A stretch of 64,000 bases of DNA from Candidatus Borreliella tachyglossi (lineage in GTDB: Bacteria; Spirochaetota; Spirochaetia; Borreliales; Borreliaceae), in assembly GCF_003076595.1 (NCBI RefSeq), contig NZ_CP025785.1:588398-652397 (forward strand), in the 5' to 3' direction. Below the pieces are notes generated by a model that did no database searches, had not been told where the DNA came from, and saw only the letters and a program-made list of their open reading frames with translations. The position numbers were made by a program, and so were the translations under genes. Each line of letters opens with the position of its first letter. The stretch's first letter is position 1. This document shows, piece after piece, positions 45,844 to 57,374 of this stretch.

Positions 45844-47775
45844 ATGCTAGATACTATACCCAAACGCTTTAATGAGGTGGCTAGACTTTATGGTGATCTT
45901 GATATTTTTATTTATAGAGAGAACGAATCTAAAGATTTTAAGAAACAGATATATTCTGAATTTTGGAATGAAGTTAAGATGATTGCGTCTGGACTTCTGC
46001 ATTATGGAGTCAAGAGAGGTGAGAGAGTATCTCTTATATCTGATTCGAGAAGAGAGTGGATAATTATCGATATTGCTATTATGAGCTTGGGATGCATTGA
46101 TGTGCCGAGGGGTAATGATTCTCCTGAAGATGAATTATCGTATATTATTAATCATTCTGAATCTAGCTTTATCTTTGTGGAGAATAATAAACAGCTTCAA
46201 AAAATTATTTCTAAAAAGCACGAACTTAAATTTATTAAACACATTGTTGTTATTGACGATGATAAGTTTAATGGAGAGAGGTTAGGAGATATTACAATAA
46301 TTTCTTATAGAAAATTATTGAGTTTGGGAGATGAGTATTTGAAAGATAATCCTAAGGCATTTGATACTGAGCTTGAAAAGGGCACTACTAAAGATCTTGC
46401 TACTATAATATATACTTCAGGCACAACAGGATTTCCAAAGGGTGTTATGCTTCGTCATGAATCTTTTATTTTTCAAATAGATAGGATTTATGATTACTTG
46501 CCTTTACTGAAACCAGGGAAAATAATGATATCTATTCTTCCTCTTTGGCATTCATTTGAGAGGGCTTGTGAGTATATAGTTGCTCTTAAGGGAATGTCAA
46601 TTGCTTATTCAAAGCCTATTGGGCCTATTTTGCTTAAAGATTTTGCAGCTTTAAATCCTTATACAATTATTTCTGTCCCGAGAATTTGGGAGGGGATAAG
46701 GATTGGCATTATTAAAAGGGTATCGGAATCTCTTTTGAAGAGAGTTTTATTTAACGTTTTCCTCAAGGTGGGAATTCTTTATATAAAGCTTAAGGAGAAA
46801 TTTTTAGGTCTTGTTCCTGTTTATAAGAAATCGAATTTATTAGTTTTATTTGTTATGAAATTAATATATCTTTCTGGATTAATTTTGATTTTTCCTTTTA
46901 AATTTTTAGGAGATATTTTAGTTTTCAGAAAGATAAGAAAGGCATTTGGAAAAAGATATGAGTTTGGTGTTTCTGGTGGGGGGGCTTTGGTAGACTATGT
47001 TGATTATTTTTTTAAAGCCTTGGGGATTAAGGTTCTTGAAGGATATGGCCTTACAGAGACAGGTCCTGTTTTAAGTGTACGATGCCTTAGGCATCCTATT
47101 GCAAGAACTGTTGGACCTCTTCTTCCAGATATTGAGTATAGAGTAGTTGATAGTAATGGCAGTGATTTACTTCCTGGTGAGAAGGGTGAACTTTGGATAA
47201 AATCACCTCAGGTTATGAGTGGTTATTTTAAAGATGAGGAGATGACAAATGAGGCTTTAACACAAGATGGATGGCTTAAAACAGGTGATTTGGTTCGCGC
47301 AACAATTAATCATGAAATTTCAATTGTTGGTAGAAGTAAAGATACAATTGTGCTAAGAGGTGGAGAAAACATTGAACCGGAACCTATTGAGAGAGCTTTA
47401 TCTAAATCTTTACTTATTGAGAATATTATGATTGTGGGTCAGGATCAAAAATTTTTAGGAGCTGTTATTGTGCCCAATTTTGAAACTCTTGAAAAGTGGT
47501 CGAGTTCTAATGGAATAAGCTTTTCTTCTTACGATGAGTTATTATCTAATAATGCTGTTAATAAACTATATTCTAAATGTATTTCGGATATAATTAATTC
47601 TAAATCTGGTTTTAAGACTTTTGAAAGAATAGTTGGATTTACTTTATTAAAGGATGCTTTTGTTATTGGAGAAGAACTTACTAATACGCTTAAGCTTAAA
47701 AGGTACTATATATTTAAAAAATATCATAAAAAGATAATATCAATATTTAATAAGGATGACTTTGAATTATTGTGA
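45844..47775 (+). CDS. Long-chain fatty acid--CoA ligase
   Basis: 643 residues. Adenylate-forming enzyme: P-loop YTSGTTGFPKGVMLRH, GYGLTETGPVL, TGDLVR, GRSKDTIVLRGGENIEPEPIE are all present, and the long middle insert is typical of long-chain enzymes. It activates host-derived fatty acids for membrane and lipoprotein synthesis; Borrelia cannot make fatty acids. AAGGAGGAG before the ATG is strong. BB0593 position, paralogous to BB0137 in B31 as I recall. Confidence 0.93.
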   Translation: MLDTIPKRFNEVARLYGDLDIFIYRENESKDFKKQIYSEFWNEVKMIASGLLHYGVKRGERVSLISDSRREWIIIDIAIMSLGCIDVPRGNDSPEDELSYIINHSESSFIFVENNKQLQKIISKKHELKFIKHIVVIDDDKFNGERLGDITIISYRKLLSLGDEYLKDNPKAFDTELEKGTTKDLATIIYTSGTTGFPKGVMLRHESFIFQIDRIYDYLPLLKPGKIMISILPLWHSFERACEYIVALKGMSIAYSKPIGPILLKDFAALNPYTIISVPRIWEGIRIGIIKRVSESLLKRVLFNVFLKVGILYIKLKEKFLGLVPVYKKSNLLVLFVMKLIYLSGLILIFPFKFLGDILVFRKIRKAFGKRYEFGVSGGGALVDYVDYFFKALGIKVLEGYGLTETGPVLSVRCLRHPIARTVGPLLPDIEYRVVDSNGSDLLPGEKGELWIKSPQVMSGYFKDEEMTNEALTQDGWLKTGDLVRATINHEISIVGRSKDTIVLRGGENIEPEPIERALSKSLLIENIMIVGQDQKFLGAVIVPNFETLEKWSSSNGISFSSYDELLSNNAVNKLYSKCISDIINSKSGFKTFERIVGFTLLKDAFVIGEELTNTLKLKRYYIFKKYHKKIISIFNKDDFELL

Positions 47776-47780
47776 TGCAG

Positions 47781-47805
47781 ACTTGTAAAATTAAACGTTA
47801 CAAGT
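47781..47805. terminator. Hairpin between convergent acyl-CoA ligase and argS
   Basis: An 8-bp stem (47781-47788 with 47798-47805) with a 9-base loop in the 30-base gap between two stop codons. Modest stem, no long T run, so weak. Confidence 0.4.
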
Positions 47806-49560
47806 TTACATCTTTGTTATGTAGGGAATGTTGAGTAAATGCATACAGTTTTTTATTGTTTGCAGAACTATTTTTGATAAACTTATTCTTGAATTTGTGA
47901 GTTCGGGGTTGTTTATGTCTATTATTTTTGCTTCTTGGTAGTATGTGCTGAAGCTTTTTGCGAGTGAGTAAGTATAATTAGCTATTAATGAAGGATTTAG
48001 ATCTTTTGATGCCTTAATAATATGCTCTTCAAATTCAGAAATAATTTTAATTATTTCCCATTCTTTTTCGTGTTCTAAAAGATCTAAATTAATATTTTCT
48101 TTAGACAAATTTAATTCATCGTATTTTTCAAGTATACTATTGATTCTTGCTCCTACATATTGAATGTAGGGACCCGAATTTCCAACAAAAGATAAACTAT
48201 CTTCTTTATTAAATAAAATATCTTTATGTATGGCTGTCTTTAGTAGATAGTAGTGAATAGCTCCTAGCGAGATGTCTAGGGCAGTTTTTTTAATATCTTT
48301 TTTATTTGACTGTCTCTTTTTAATCTCTAGTGCAGTTGATGCGGCTAGCTCATGGATGAGAGTATCTGCATCAACTACAGTTCCCTCTCTTGATTTCATT
48401 TTGCCTTCAGGTAAGCTTACCATTCCATATGATAAATGTTTGAGGTTATTTTCTTTCGTAATGCCTAATTTATCTGCAACAAAAAATAAAGTTTTAAAGT
48501 GATGAATTTGCTCACTTCCAACGACATAAATCATCTCATCAAAATTAAATTCTTCTTTTCTAGTTACTATATTTCCTAAATCTTGAGTAAGATAAATAGA
48601 TGTACCATTGGCTCTCAAGAGTACTTTCTCTTTAATTTTGATTTCTTTTCCGTCGTTTTCTTCTCTAGGAATGCTTATACATATTGCATTATCTTCTCTT
48701 CTATAACATAAATCTTTCTCTAATCCTTTAAGTACAACTTCTCGTCCGATCTCAAATATTTCGCTTTCAAGATAAATTTTATCGAATGTAGTATTTGTAA
48801 GATTATACGTTTCCATAATTCCCTCAATAGCCCATTTATTTAATTTCTTCCAGAGTTGCACTGTATCCGTATCGCCGCCTTCCCACTTGTAGAGCAAGTT
48901 TTGTATCTCGGCTTCTGCCGACTCATTGTCTTTAGCATATTCGTTATATTTTACATAGAAATCACCAATCAAATGATCTCCCTTTTTTAAGGAGAGTTCG
49001 GGGGTAGTATTATTTCCAAATTTTTTGTAAGCAAGCATGGATTTGCAAATATGTACGCCTCTGTCATTTATTAGGTTTATTTTTGTTATCTGACCACCAG
49101 AAGCTTTAAGTATTCTTGATAGACTCTCGCCAATAATATCATTTCTAAGATGTCCTACATGCAATGGTTTATTTGTATTGGGTGCGGAGAATTCTATTAC
49201 TATTTTTTTGCTTTCTAGGAAATTATTTGTACCATATTTTTCCTTTTCTCTATTGACTTTGTGGATTGTATCTTTAATGTATTCTTTTCTATTGAGTTTA
49301 ATGTTTAAATAAGGACCCATTGGTTTCATGTCATATTGTTCCCCAAGTTGTTTAATGATCTCTTCAGTAATTACAGATGTGCTAAGGTCTAAGATTTTAC
49401 TAAATTGAAATATTAATATTGATAAATCTCCAAGCTCACTTTTTGGAGGTTTTTGAATTATTATAGGTACTTTATCTAATTTAACATTTTTACTTAAGGC
49501 AAGGCTTCTTATTATGTGGGTAACTTTATCTTCTAAATCCTTTTTTATTTTGCTAATCAT
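47806..49560 (-). CDS. argS: Arginyl-tRNA synthetase
   Basis: 584 residues. [15 protein letters not shown] carries the HIGH motif; [11 protein letters not shown] replaces KMSKS, as in many ArgRS; the C-terminal 110 residues are the DALR anticodon-binding domain. Complete. GGGGATC precedes the ATG. It is last in a minus-strand run mcp2, Rnf-like gene, argS. Degenerate direct repeats lie in its leader. Confidence 0.95.
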   Translation of the reverse strand: MISKIKKDLEDKVTHIIRSLALSKNVKLDKVPIIIQKPPKSELGDLSILIFQFSKILDLSTSVITEEIIKQLGEQYDMKPMGPYLNIKLNRKEYIKDTIHKVNREKEKYGTNNFLESKKIVIEFSAPNTNKPLHVGHLRNDIIGESLSRILKASGGQITKINLINDRGVHICKSMLAYKKFGNNTTPELSLKKGDHLIGDFYVKYNEYAKDNESAEAEIQNLLYKWEGGDTDTVQLWKKLNKWAIEGIMETYNLTNTTFDKIYLESEIFEIGREVVLKGLEKDLCYRREDNAICISIPREENDGKEIKIKEKVLLRANGTSIYLTQDLGNIVTRKEEFNFDEMIYVVGSEQIHHFKTLFFVADKLGITKENNLKHLSYGMVSLPEGKMKSREGTVVDADTLIHELAASTALEIKKRQSNKKDIKKTALDISLGAIHYYLLKTAIHKDILFNKEDSLSFVGNSGPYIQYVGARINSILEKYDELNLSKENINLDLLEHEKEWEIIKIISEFEEHIIKASKDLNPSLIANYTYSLAKSFSTYYQEAKIIDINNPELTNSRISLSKIVLQTIKNCMHLLNIPYITKM

Positions 49561-49587
49561 TATTGATCCCCTTTAATATTTGTTGAT

Positions 49588-49668
49588 GCATTAATAAATA
49601 GGATATTAACGCATTAACAAATAAGAGAATTAAGGATTTCTTAATGCATTGATCAATAAGAATATTAA
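49588..49668. repeat. Three degenerate direct repeats upstream of argS
   Basis: Units of about 22-23 bases begin at 49588, 49611 and 49646, each starting GCATT and continuing with an A/T-rich core ending ATTAA. The third lies in the 3' end of the neighbouring membrane-protein gene. Matches are imperfect. Confidence 0.45.
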
Positions 49669-50202
49669 TGATGCTACTAAGAAAACATTTGAGCTATAAT
49701 GCGGCATTTTGGTTATCCCGAATTCTTTAATGATTGATAATTTTGTACTGAAAAGTTGCAAGCTTCCAGTATTTAATATTTCTCTAAAGAGTGACGTTGT
49801 TGAGCTTAATGATATAAATGTGATTAATGGTAATTTGGAATATTGTAATATTTTTAAAGGGTCTTTTAGATTTTTAAAAGGTTCATTTTTATGAAATGAT
49901 ACTATTATAACTGTTAAAATAGGAATTGAAAATCTTAGATTGCCATAAAGAACAGGAGTTACATGGTACATAAACAGGTAAGTTAAGCTAACAAAAATAC
50001 CTATCATTATCAAGTAGATTCCTAATATTTGATTTCTTATTTCTATTTGATTGATGATTATTGCTGGCAATAAGATACAAAATGAGATCCAAATTGATAT
50101 TATAGTGCCTTCTAAAAATGTTTTTGTATAGGCAAAAATTGGAAAAAGCATTAAAGAGGTTTTTAAATATTGTTCTGTAATATAAAATGTTTTCTTTTGC
50201 AT
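49630..50202 (-). CDS. Degenerate RnfA/RnfE (NqrD/NqrE)-family membrane protein
   Basis: 190 residues, about six membrane segments, BB0595 position, normally hypothetical. The pattern follows RnfE/NqrD: an N-terminal MLFPIFAYT (family GLCPxLAVt), LGIYLIMIGIFVSLTYLFM, GNLRFSIPILTVIIVS (family LGIFIPLIvtNCaIlG), and FREILNTGSLQLF (family xREllGxGtl). The two Cys that hold the membrane [2Fe-2S] cluster in the family are replaced (Phe20 and the VIIVS segment). I use ATG at 50202, preceded by AGAGG; an upstream start at 50292 overlaps mcp2. No other Rnf gene is nearby. Assignment by pattern only. Confidence 0.6.
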   Translation of the reverse strand: MQKKTFYITEQYLKTSLMLFPIFAYTKTFLEGTIISIWISFCILLPAIIINQIEIRNQILGIYLIMIGIFVSLTYLFMYHVTPVLYGNLRFSIPILTVIIVSFHKNEPFKNLKDPLKILQYSKLPLITFISLSSTTSLFREILNTGSLQLFSTKLSIIKEFGITKMPHYSSNVFLVASLIFLLINALRNP

Positions 50203-50224
50203 AAGCTTTACCTCTAAACGGGTT

Positions 50225-52414
50225 TTATTTTGTTTTAAATTGATTTGTGTCTTTGTTAATCTCTGTAATATGATTTGAGTTTGTTGTTCCAAAAGTTTTG
50301 ATTGTCTCGATTGTTCCTATTAGTTTTTTGATTTCTTCTTTTAGACTCTTCATTGAATTTGAAACTGTGATATTAATTTCTTCTAGAACAGAAACTGTAT
50401 TAATTATTTCTTTATTTCCTCTAAACATTTCATTTGAACCAATTTTTACCTCATATGTTATTTCTCTCATTGTATTTAAAGACTTTAAGATCTCTTGACT
50501 ACCGATTGACTGTTCTTGCATAGTATGATTTATTTCTTCTATGACTTGAACTACGAGGTTTATTGAATCAAATATCTGATTGAAAGCTTTATTTGTGAGT
50601 TCGGATGTTTTTACTGTTTTATTGATTGAATCCATTATTTCATTTATTGATGTCGCAACTGATTCTGACTGTGAAGTAACTTGCTCTGCAAGGTCTTTGA
50701 TCTCTTCTGCAACTATTGCAAATCCCTTACCAGCTTCCCCAGCATGAGATGCCTCAATGGCCGCATTCATTGATAGTAAGTTGGTTTGACTAGCAATTGA
50801 TGATATTAGAGCATTGGCTTCTTGAAGTCTTGTTGAATTTTTGTAAATATCTTTAATTTGCATAATAACTTCTTCTTGCTTTTTTCGACCATCATCAGAG
50901 AATATTTTAAGTTCCTCTGTGCTTTTTGCAGCTTTTTGTGTTATCTCTGTGACTGATTGTATGCTTCCTATCATCTCTTCAATAGCTGATGATGACTCTT
51001 CAACGCTTGCAGCTTGAGTTTCAATTGAGTTGTCAAGTGATGCAATATTTTTAGATAAACTTTCGATTGTGTTTGTTGTATTTGAAATAAACTCGACTTG
51101 CTTTTCTACTTCTCCCTGTGTTTTTTCTATGTAATTGTTTGAATTTGTTATTGTATCATAAGCGTTATTTATTTCATTAAATAGCAAATCGCCATTATCC
51201 TTTAATAATTTTACTCTATCTTGTAGTGAGTTTATTACCTTCTTTAAGTTTTCAATGAAATGTCCGAAATGATTTATTGTGTCACTGATTGAGTCTTTCC
51301 CCGTTGATTCAATCTTAATTGTTAAATCGCCCTCTTTGACTTTTGGGATAATCTCATTTAGCTTGACTATTTTTGACACTACTAAATTCTTGATTGTAAA
51401 TATCATTATTAATATAAATATCACTACAAGTACTGATATTATTGATATTGACATCAATTTAATCTTGTCTAGCTCATTTGAGAATATATTATCATAGTTA
51501 ATTTGTATGGCTAAGTACCAAGATGAAGTTGTAAGTCTTACCAAAGAGAGCATGTTATTATTGTAGTTAATATTATAATTACTGGTTCTTTTAGATATTG
51601 CATTCAGCAATTGAGTTGTTATTTTGGGATTGTTTTCGAATAAGTTATTTATAGATAATTTTGTAGGCTCAAGTGTTTCTTCATCTTGTTCACCAAAAAC
51701 ATCGCCCAGGTTGTTGATAGTATATATCTTGAAGTAGTGAGAACTTTTGTGGTGATTCCCTTTTTCTAATAAAGACCTTTCTATAAGCATAAATATATTT
51801 TTTCTCAAGTGTCTTATATGTTCTAGTATGTCTACATATAAGATAATATACTCATTATGATTTGTGGCTCCTTGTTCTGAGTTTATGTTTTTATTATACA
51901 AATCGTTTTGGCTTGTTTTGTAAATCTTATAAATCATTGGTATGTAAGCCCTATTGTTTATTTTTGTTAAATTTTTATGTAACCTAAGTATTTGAGTTGT
52001 ATTTGTATTACCTTCTCTTAAATCTTTCAAGGTTATGCGGGTGTTGATTCTCTTCTCATCACTTGAATATAATATTTCGCCACTTTTATTTATATATTCT
52101 ATTATTTTTATGTAGTTTGGGAATAAGCTTAACTTATTGTTAGATATTATGTACTTCAAGCTTTGACTGCTTTGTGTCTTGGTATGCCCAATAAGATCAT
52201 TAATAATTTCCAGCATCTCTCTTGTATCATCAGCGAAACTTTTTATCATAATGTTATTGACGAATTTTGTAAAATTTTTAAGCTCTTTTGTTATTATTCT
52301 TCTGTATCCATAGTTTAATAGTAAAAAAGTAGTCGTAACAATAACTATTGTGTATATAAGAATGACAGCATTAAATTTATAAAAAAGAGTGAAACTGGAA
52401 TTTTTTCTTTTCAC
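50225..52414 (-). CDS. mcp2: Methyl-accepting chemotaxis protein Mcp2
   Basis: 729 residues, GTG start with GAGGA before it. Membrane segment about 14-36, a periplasmic sensor of about 270 residues (dCache-like length), second membrane segment about 310-335, HAMP region, then the signalling coil with tip [20 protein letters not shown] and [11 protein letters not shown]. The ligand is unknown. It is divergent from mcp3 across a 190-base gap, and the Rnf-like gene begins 22 bases past its stop. Confidence 0.93.
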   Translation of the reverse strand: MKRKNSSFTLFYKFNAVILIYTIVIVTTTFLLLNYGYRRIITKELKNFTKFVNNIMIKSFADDTREMLEIINDLIGHTKTQSSQSLKYIISNNKLSLFPNYIKIIEYINKSGEILYSSDEKRINTRITLKDLREGNTNTTQILRLHKNLTKINNRAYIPMIYKIYKTSQNDLYNKNINSEQGATNHNEYIILYVDILEHIRHLRKNIFMLIERSLLEKGNHHKSSHYFKIYTINNLGDVFGEQDEETLEPTKLSINNLFENNPKITTQLLNAISKRTSNYNINYNNNMLSLVRLTTSSWYLAIQINYDNIFSNELDKIKLMSISIISVLVVIFILIMIFTIKNLVVSKIVKLNEIIPKVKEGDLTIKIESTGKDSISDTINHFGHFIENLKKVINSLQDRVKLLKDNGDLLFNEINNAYDTITNSNNYIEKTQGEVEKQVEFISNTTNTIESLSKNIASLDNSIETQAASVEESSSAIEEMIGSIQSVTEITQKAAKSTEELKIFSDDGRKKQEEVIMQIKDIYKNSTRLQEANALISSIASQTNLLSMNAAIEASHAGEAGKGFAIVAEEIKDLAEQVTSQSESVATSINEIMDSINKTVKTSELTNKAFNQIFDSINLVVQVIEEINHTMQEQSIGSQEILKSLNTMREITYEVKIGSNEMFRGNKEIINTVSVLEEINITVSNSMKSLKEEIKKLIGTIETIKTFGTTNSNHITEINKDTNQFKTK

Positions 52415-52602
52415 TTAAGTCCTCACAAAACTTTTTACAAAATAATATAATCAACTAGTATTATATATGTTTTATTATATAATTATATACATATATCTAA
52501 ATAATAAAATAATTATTCGGATATGTGTTTAATTATGTAAATATAATGTTTTATAACAGCTTGAAGTTTTGTTTTTGTAGGTTTAATTTTGGAGAACTTT
52601 CT

Positions 52603-54804
52603 ATGCATGATGATTCAGTAAATGTGAAATTAAAAAATATGAGATTTTTTATTTATTTCATGCTTTTTGGTTTTGTTTGCTTTAGTTTGTTGTTTATAGG
52701 CCAAGCATATTTAAGCTATAAAAATGGATATTTGGAACGTGTTAGGTCTGATTTTAGGATATTTTCAAGTAATGTTACTTTTCAGTTTAAGAACAAATAT
52801 GATTATGCTATTCACATCCTTAATAATTTTATTAAGGATGATGAAGTTTTGAGTGTTTTGAAGGATGCTTCGGGTAGTTTTATTTCAAGTATTGACTTGA
52901 AATCTATGTATGATTTGAAAGTCAGTAGTGATTTGTTTTTAAATTCGAAAGAATTTAGTAAGGTAAGCAAAATTTTTAAGTATATACCTTTTAAAGAGGA
53001 TTCTTTGGAGGGAATTTTTTATATTCCTATTGGACAAAATGTTTTGATTGCAAGTAGAGACTTTTCATTCTTGGATATAAATAATATTATTGAGCATCCA
53101 ATTTATTTTATTCCTGCAAAGACTAATGTTGCTTATTATTCAAGTTATCAGAAAGTAAGGAATAATTTTTACACTGTTGTAAGTGTTCCGGTTGTTAAGA
53201 ATGGTTCTGAGGTATTGGGTGTAATCTGTTTGGTAGTTTGTTTTGAGGATTTGCTGAACAATATCGCAAGTCAATTTAATTCTGGTCTTAAATCTAGCAA
53301 TACAAACTATGAATTTTTTGTGGTTGACAGAGAGTTTAAGCCTTTGTTTTTAGGTATTAATGAAATAGGTGCTGATAATTTTTCAGAAGGGTATGAGCGC
53401 AGTGCTGTAAGTAGATCTTTGGGATATGTTAAGACAGATCCTAATATTTTTGAGCATATTTTTCAACATGGGAATTCTTCGTATTTATTAAATACGATCC
53501 AGATTGATGGGAATGTGGTTCAAGGTTTTATATGGAATATGAGCTCTGCCACTCTTGGATTTCAATCAAATTCGGTATTATTTTTGGGATTTTTGTTACT
53601 TTCTTTGTTTATTATATTTTATCTTTGCAAGAGCCTAATTTTGCCTGTTATGGAAGATTTTAGGATTATGTTTCAGCATAAGAAGGCAAAAGATGACATT
53701 TTAAATATTGACCCTCCTTTAGAAGTTAAATACACATCTTTGATTTTCTCTTATATTGCTTCTGAATTTAATAGCTTTTCTTCAAAAACGATTGATGCTA
53801 TCAATAGAATTAAAAGTTATTCACATAAGTTAGGTAAATATTTAGATGAGATAAGCATATCTGAAACAGAAATAGACAAGGTGGGTACTAGTCTTTCTAT
53901 TTATGAGAGAATAGGGGATACTTTTTCTAAAATTGAAAAATCAATTCTTAATATTTTGAAAGATTTTGAATCAATATCTGAGCCAATTAGTGATCATAAT
54001 AAAAATATAGCAGATATTGCTACTAGATTTGAAGATAATGCCACTGCTTTTTATGGCATAGATAAGAATTTAGAGATCTTCAATAAAGTTGTTGCAGCAA
54101 ATTCTACAAATATTGATAGTGTTAAAAGTAGAGTTTTTGAATTAAATTCTATTTTTGAAGGTGTTAATAAGAATTTTTCTGAACTTTTATCTCAGACGAA
54201 TAATCTTCAAAGTGCAAATAAGCTTTTAGTGTTAATATCAGCTCAAACGAATATGCTTGCGATGAATGCAGCCATTGAGGCTGCCAAAGCTGGTGATGCT
54301 GGTAAAAGTTTTGCTGTTGTTGCAGAGGAAATTAGGAAGCTTGCTATAAATTCTGGTAAATATTCAACAACTATTAAGGATGAACTTAAAACGGTTAATA
54401 ATATTATTTCGGTTATAAGTTCAGAAATTGATACTATTTATAAGAATTTTATGGATATCCAGGATAATGTTAATAATAATTCTGTGCAGCATGAGCGGAT
54501 AAATATTACGATTAACAAACATATTAAGGAAATTAAATCCTTTGAGGGTAAGTATTTATCTCATGATATTAAGATTAAAGATACTAAGAATATGTATAAG
54601 GAAATATTTAATAATTACCTTTTTGTGAACGGAAAGTTCAATAATTTAAATAATGATTTGAATGAATTTGAAGTTTCTAAGATGAGTTTAGATGCATTAG
54701 GGCCTTTGCGTGAGCATATGGATTTAGTTAGGGGAGCTAGAGAAAAAATCACTAAGATGAAAGATATTGTTGAGGGTATTGATAAGGAACTTCAGGGGAT
54801 GTAG
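52603..54804 (+). CDS. mcp3: Methyl-accepting chemotaxis protein Mcp3
   Basis: 733 residues from the chosen start. Membrane segment about 17-37, periplasmic sensor with a PAS/Cache-like part ([20 protein letters not shown]), second membrane segment about 325-345, signalling tip [20 protein letters not shown] then [18 protein letters not shown] at 52603 follows GGAGA by 7 bases; an in-frame start at 52525 lacks a site and would add 26 residues before the membrane segment. Its cytoplasmic part differs from Mcp2, so the two are not recent copies. Confidence 0.92.
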   Translation: MHDDSVNVKLKNMRFFIYFMLFGFVCFSLLFIGQAYLSYKNGYLERVRSDFRIFSSNVTFQFKNKYDYAIHILNNFIKDDEVLSVLKDASGSFISSIDLKSMYDLKVSSDLFLNSKEFSKVSKIFKYIPFKEDSLEGIFYIPIGQNVLIASRDFSFLDINNIIEHPIYFIPAKTNVAYYSSYQKVRNNFYTVVSVPVVKNGSEVLGVICLVVCFEDLLNNIASQFNSGLKSSNTNYEFFVVDREFKPLFLGINEIGADNFSEGYERSAVSRSLGYVKTDPNIFEHIFQHGNSSYLLNTIQIDGNVVQGFIWNMSSATLGFQSNSVLFLGFLLLSLFIIFYLCKSLILPVMEDFRIMFQHKKAKDDILNIDPPLEVKYTSLIFSYIASEFNSFSSKTIDAINRIKSYSHKLGKYLDEISISETEIDKVGTSLSIYERIGDTFSKIEKSILNILKDFESISEPISDHNKNIADIATRFEDNATAFYGIDKNLEIFNKVVAANSTNIDSVKSRVFELNSIFEGVNKNFSELLSQTNNLQSANKLLVLISAQTNMLAMNAAIEAAKAGDAGKSFAVVAEEIRKLAINSGKYSTTIKDELKTVNNIISVISSEIDTIYKNFMDIQDNVNNNSVQHERINITINKHIKEIKSFEGKYLSHDIKIKDTKNMYKEIFNNYLFVNGKFNNLNNDLNEFEVSKMSLDALGPLREHMDLVRGAREKITKMKDIVEGIDKELQGM

Positions 54805-54806
54805 TT

Positions 54807-55724
54807 TTAAGTTTTGGTTTTAAAGCCAATATAGAGGATTTCTTCCTCAAGTGAAAAGCTGGTTTTTATTTGTACCTCAGTTTTTACTTTGTCAATTAGA
54901 GCTTTAATATCTTTAGCGCTGGCGTTTTTATGGTTTATAATAAAGTTTCCATGGTATTGTGATACTGATGCGTCTCCAATTTTTAGTCCTTTTAAGTTAC
55001 ATTCTTCAATTATTTGTCCGGTAGGTTTTAAAAAATTTTTATTATTTTTAAATGTACTTCCGCTGCTTGGAAAGAGATAATGACCTCTATCTATTCTGTT
55101 TTGTTTGGTTTGTTTCATAATTTTTTCAATATGCGTTTTATTCCCCTTTGCTAGATTTAATGTGACTTTTAGTATGAAAAGGTTTTTATTTTGAAATGGG
55201 GACATTTTATATGAAAATTCACTTTTATCAAATTTTTTGCAAATAAGCTTACCATTTTCATCTATAAAAATAACCAGATCTAATATTTCAGAAATTTCAT
55301 TTCCAAAACACCTAGCATTCATCCAAACTGCGCCCCCAAGTGTCCCAGGAATTCCATATATAAATTCTAATCCTCTTAATTCATTTTCCAGTGCAAAATT
55401 ACATAAATCTTCAAAATTAGTTCCGCATTCAGCAGTAATTTTATTACCTTGGAGTTCAATTTTATTTAAGTATCCAGTGTATATTATGGGAAAATCAATT
55501 TCTCCTTCATCGTTTATTAATAGATTGGATCCACCACCTAGAATGAATATTTTAACCTTTTCTTCTATTGCTGTTTTAAATAGATGCTCGGCATCTTTGA
55601 TGGTTTTGGGTGCGAAAAATAGTTTAGAAATGCCCCCTATTTTATAGGTTGTGTAGTTTGCAAGATTTTCTGTTATAGGATTAGCATTGATTTTACTTAA
55701 GAAGTTATTTATGTTTATTAGCAT
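54807..55724 (-). CDS. murB: UDP-N-acetylenolpyruvoylglucosamine reductase
   Basis: 305 residues, FAD-dependent second step of UDP-MurNAc synthesis. TTYKIGG, GGGSNLLI, GIPGTLGGAVWMNA, the catalytic-Ser block FPSSGSTFKN and HGNFIINHKNAS are present. It has the short type II form lacking the extra Tyr-loop domain. Stop is 2 bases from the convergent mcp3 stop. No clear ribosome site before the ATG. Confidence 0.95.
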   Translation of the reverse strand: MLININNFLSKINANPITENLANYTTYKIGGISKLFFAPKTIKDAEHLFKTAIEEKVKIFILGGGSNLLINDEGEIDFPIIYTGYLNKIELQGNKITAECGTNFEDLCNFALENELRGLEFIYGIPGTLGGAVWMNARCFGNEISEILDLVIFIDENGKLICKKFDKSEFSYKMSPFQNKNLFILKVTLNLAKGNKTHIEKIMKQTKQNRIDRGHYLFPSSGSTFKNNKNFLKPTGQIIEECNLKGLKIGDASVSQYHGNFIINHKNASAKDIKALIDKVKTEVQIKTSFSLEEEILYIGFKTKT

Positions 55725-55922
55725 ATCTGCTTAATTTTATATTAGACAATTACTTTTTTCAAACTTGAAGTAAAAATTTTGGGAATTATTTGGTTAAATA
55801 AATTTTAGAAATTATAACGATTGTATTGTTAATAAATTTGTCAAATTATTTTAAATATAATAAACTTGTAAGTAGGTTAGGTGGAGATTGTATTAGCCAG
55901 AAAATTAATTTTCACAGGGTTT

Positions 55923-57371
55923 ATGATTCTTAAATTATATAATACAAAGACAAGGGATTTATCTGAGGTAGAAAACTCTAACTGCATTAAAGTCTATGCT
56001 TGTGGTCCTACTGTTTATAATTATGCACATATAGGTAATCTTAGGACTTATATTTTTGAAGATTTGCTTATTAAGTCTTTAAGATTACTAGGATACAAGG
56101 TTAATTATGCGATGAATATTACTGACATAGGTCACCTGACAGGTGATCTTGATGAAGGAGAGGATAAGGTAGTTAAGGCTGCGAGAGAAAGAGGACTTAC
56201 GGTTTATGAGATTAGTAGATTTTTTGCAGAAGCTTTTTTTTGTGATTGTGAAAAGTTGAATATAATACGTCCTGATAATGTTCTTGTTGCAAGCGAATAT
56301 ATTGATAACATGATAGAAGTGGTCAAAGTTCTTGAACAGAATAATTACACTTATTTTGCTAATGGTAATGTTTATTTTGATACCTCTCGTTTTAAAAATT
56401 ATGGTCAGATGGCATGCATTAATCCAAATAATTCTAATTATGTTTCTGTTTCTAGAGTGGAAGTAGATATATCAAAAAAGAATAAGTCAGACTTTGTTTT
56501 GTGGTTTACGAATTCAAAATTTAAAAATCAGGAAATGAAATGGGATTCACCTTGGGGATTTGGTTATCCAAGTTGGCATTTAGAGTGTGCTGCCATGAAT
56601 TTAGATTGCTTCAATGATGCTCTCGATATTCATTTAGGAGGTGTTGATCATATCGGTGTTCATCACATAAATGAAATAGCCATAGTTGAATGTTACTTAA
56701 ATAAAAAGTGGTGTAACATATTTGTGCATGGCGAATTTTTAATTATGGAAGATGAAAAGATGTCAAAATCAACCAATAATTTTATTACCATTCAGGACTT
56801 AGAGGATGATGGATTTTCACCTTTAGATTTTAGATATTTCTGTTTAACGGCACATTATAGAACTCAACTTAAATTTACATTGAGTAATCTTAGAGCTTGC
56901 AGGTTAGCTAGGGAAAATATGCTAGGTAAGTTAACATCTCTTTATACTATGTTAAGTCAAGTTGATATAGCATTGCTTAATAAGGGGGATTATCACGATA
57001 TGGGAGCTTCTCTAGAGAGTAGATATTATAATGATTTTTTAGAAAAAGTGGCTTTTGATTTAAATATTCCACAAGTATTGGCATTACTCTGGGATATTTT
57101 GAAAGATGATAACTTAGAAACGCTTTGCAAGCTTACACTTACGTTTAAGATTGATGAGGTTTTATCTCTTAGTTTAAGAGAAGAAGTGTTAAAAAAGCTC
57201 AAGAGAGATAAGGTACACCTTGATAGCTCCATGAATGCTTTATTGGAAGAGAGACGACTTGCAAAGCTAAGAAAAAACTTTAAACGTGCTGATGAGATTA
57301 GAGATTATTTTATTTCTAAGGGATTTGTATTAATTGACACGCAAGAGGGGACTAAGGTTAGAAGAGGTTAG
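55923..57371 (+). CDS. cysS: Cysteinyl-tRNA synthetase
   Basis: 482 residues. Class I synthetase with zinc ligand in [13 protein letters not shown] as AHIGNL, zinc/adenylate residues in LECAAMNLD and [13 protein letters not shown] as EKMSKST, and the C-terminal anticodon part ending [12 protein letters not shown]-like (here [13 protein letters not shown]). Start is ATG at 55923 (MILKLYNT); an upstream ATG-like start at 55881 is not supported by family alignment. The next gene starts 3 bases after the stop. Confidence 0.94.
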   Translation: MILKLYNTKTRDLSEVENSNCIKVYACGPTVYNYAHIGNLRTYIFEDLLIKSLRLLGYKVNYAMNITDIGHLTGDLDEGEDKVVKAARERGLTVYEISRFFAEAFFCDCEKLNIIRPDNVLVASEYIDNMIEVVKVLEQNNYTYFANGNVYFDTSRFKNYGQMACINPNNSNYVSVSRVEVDISKKNKSDFVLWFTNSKFKNQEMKWDSPWGFGYPSWHLECAAMNLDCFNDALDIHLGGVDHIGVHHINEIAIVECYLNKKWCNIFVHGEFLIMEDEKMSKSTNNFITIQDLEDDGFSPLDFRYFCLTAHYRTQLKFTLSNLRACRLARENMLGKLTSLYTMLSQVDIALLNKGDYHDMGASLESRYYNDFLEKVAFDLNIPQVLALLWDILKDDNLETLCKLTLTFKIDEVLSLSLREEVLKKLKRDKVHLDSSMNALLEERRLAKLRKNFKRADEIRDYFISKGFVLIDTQEGTKVRRG

Positions 57372-57374
57372 TTT

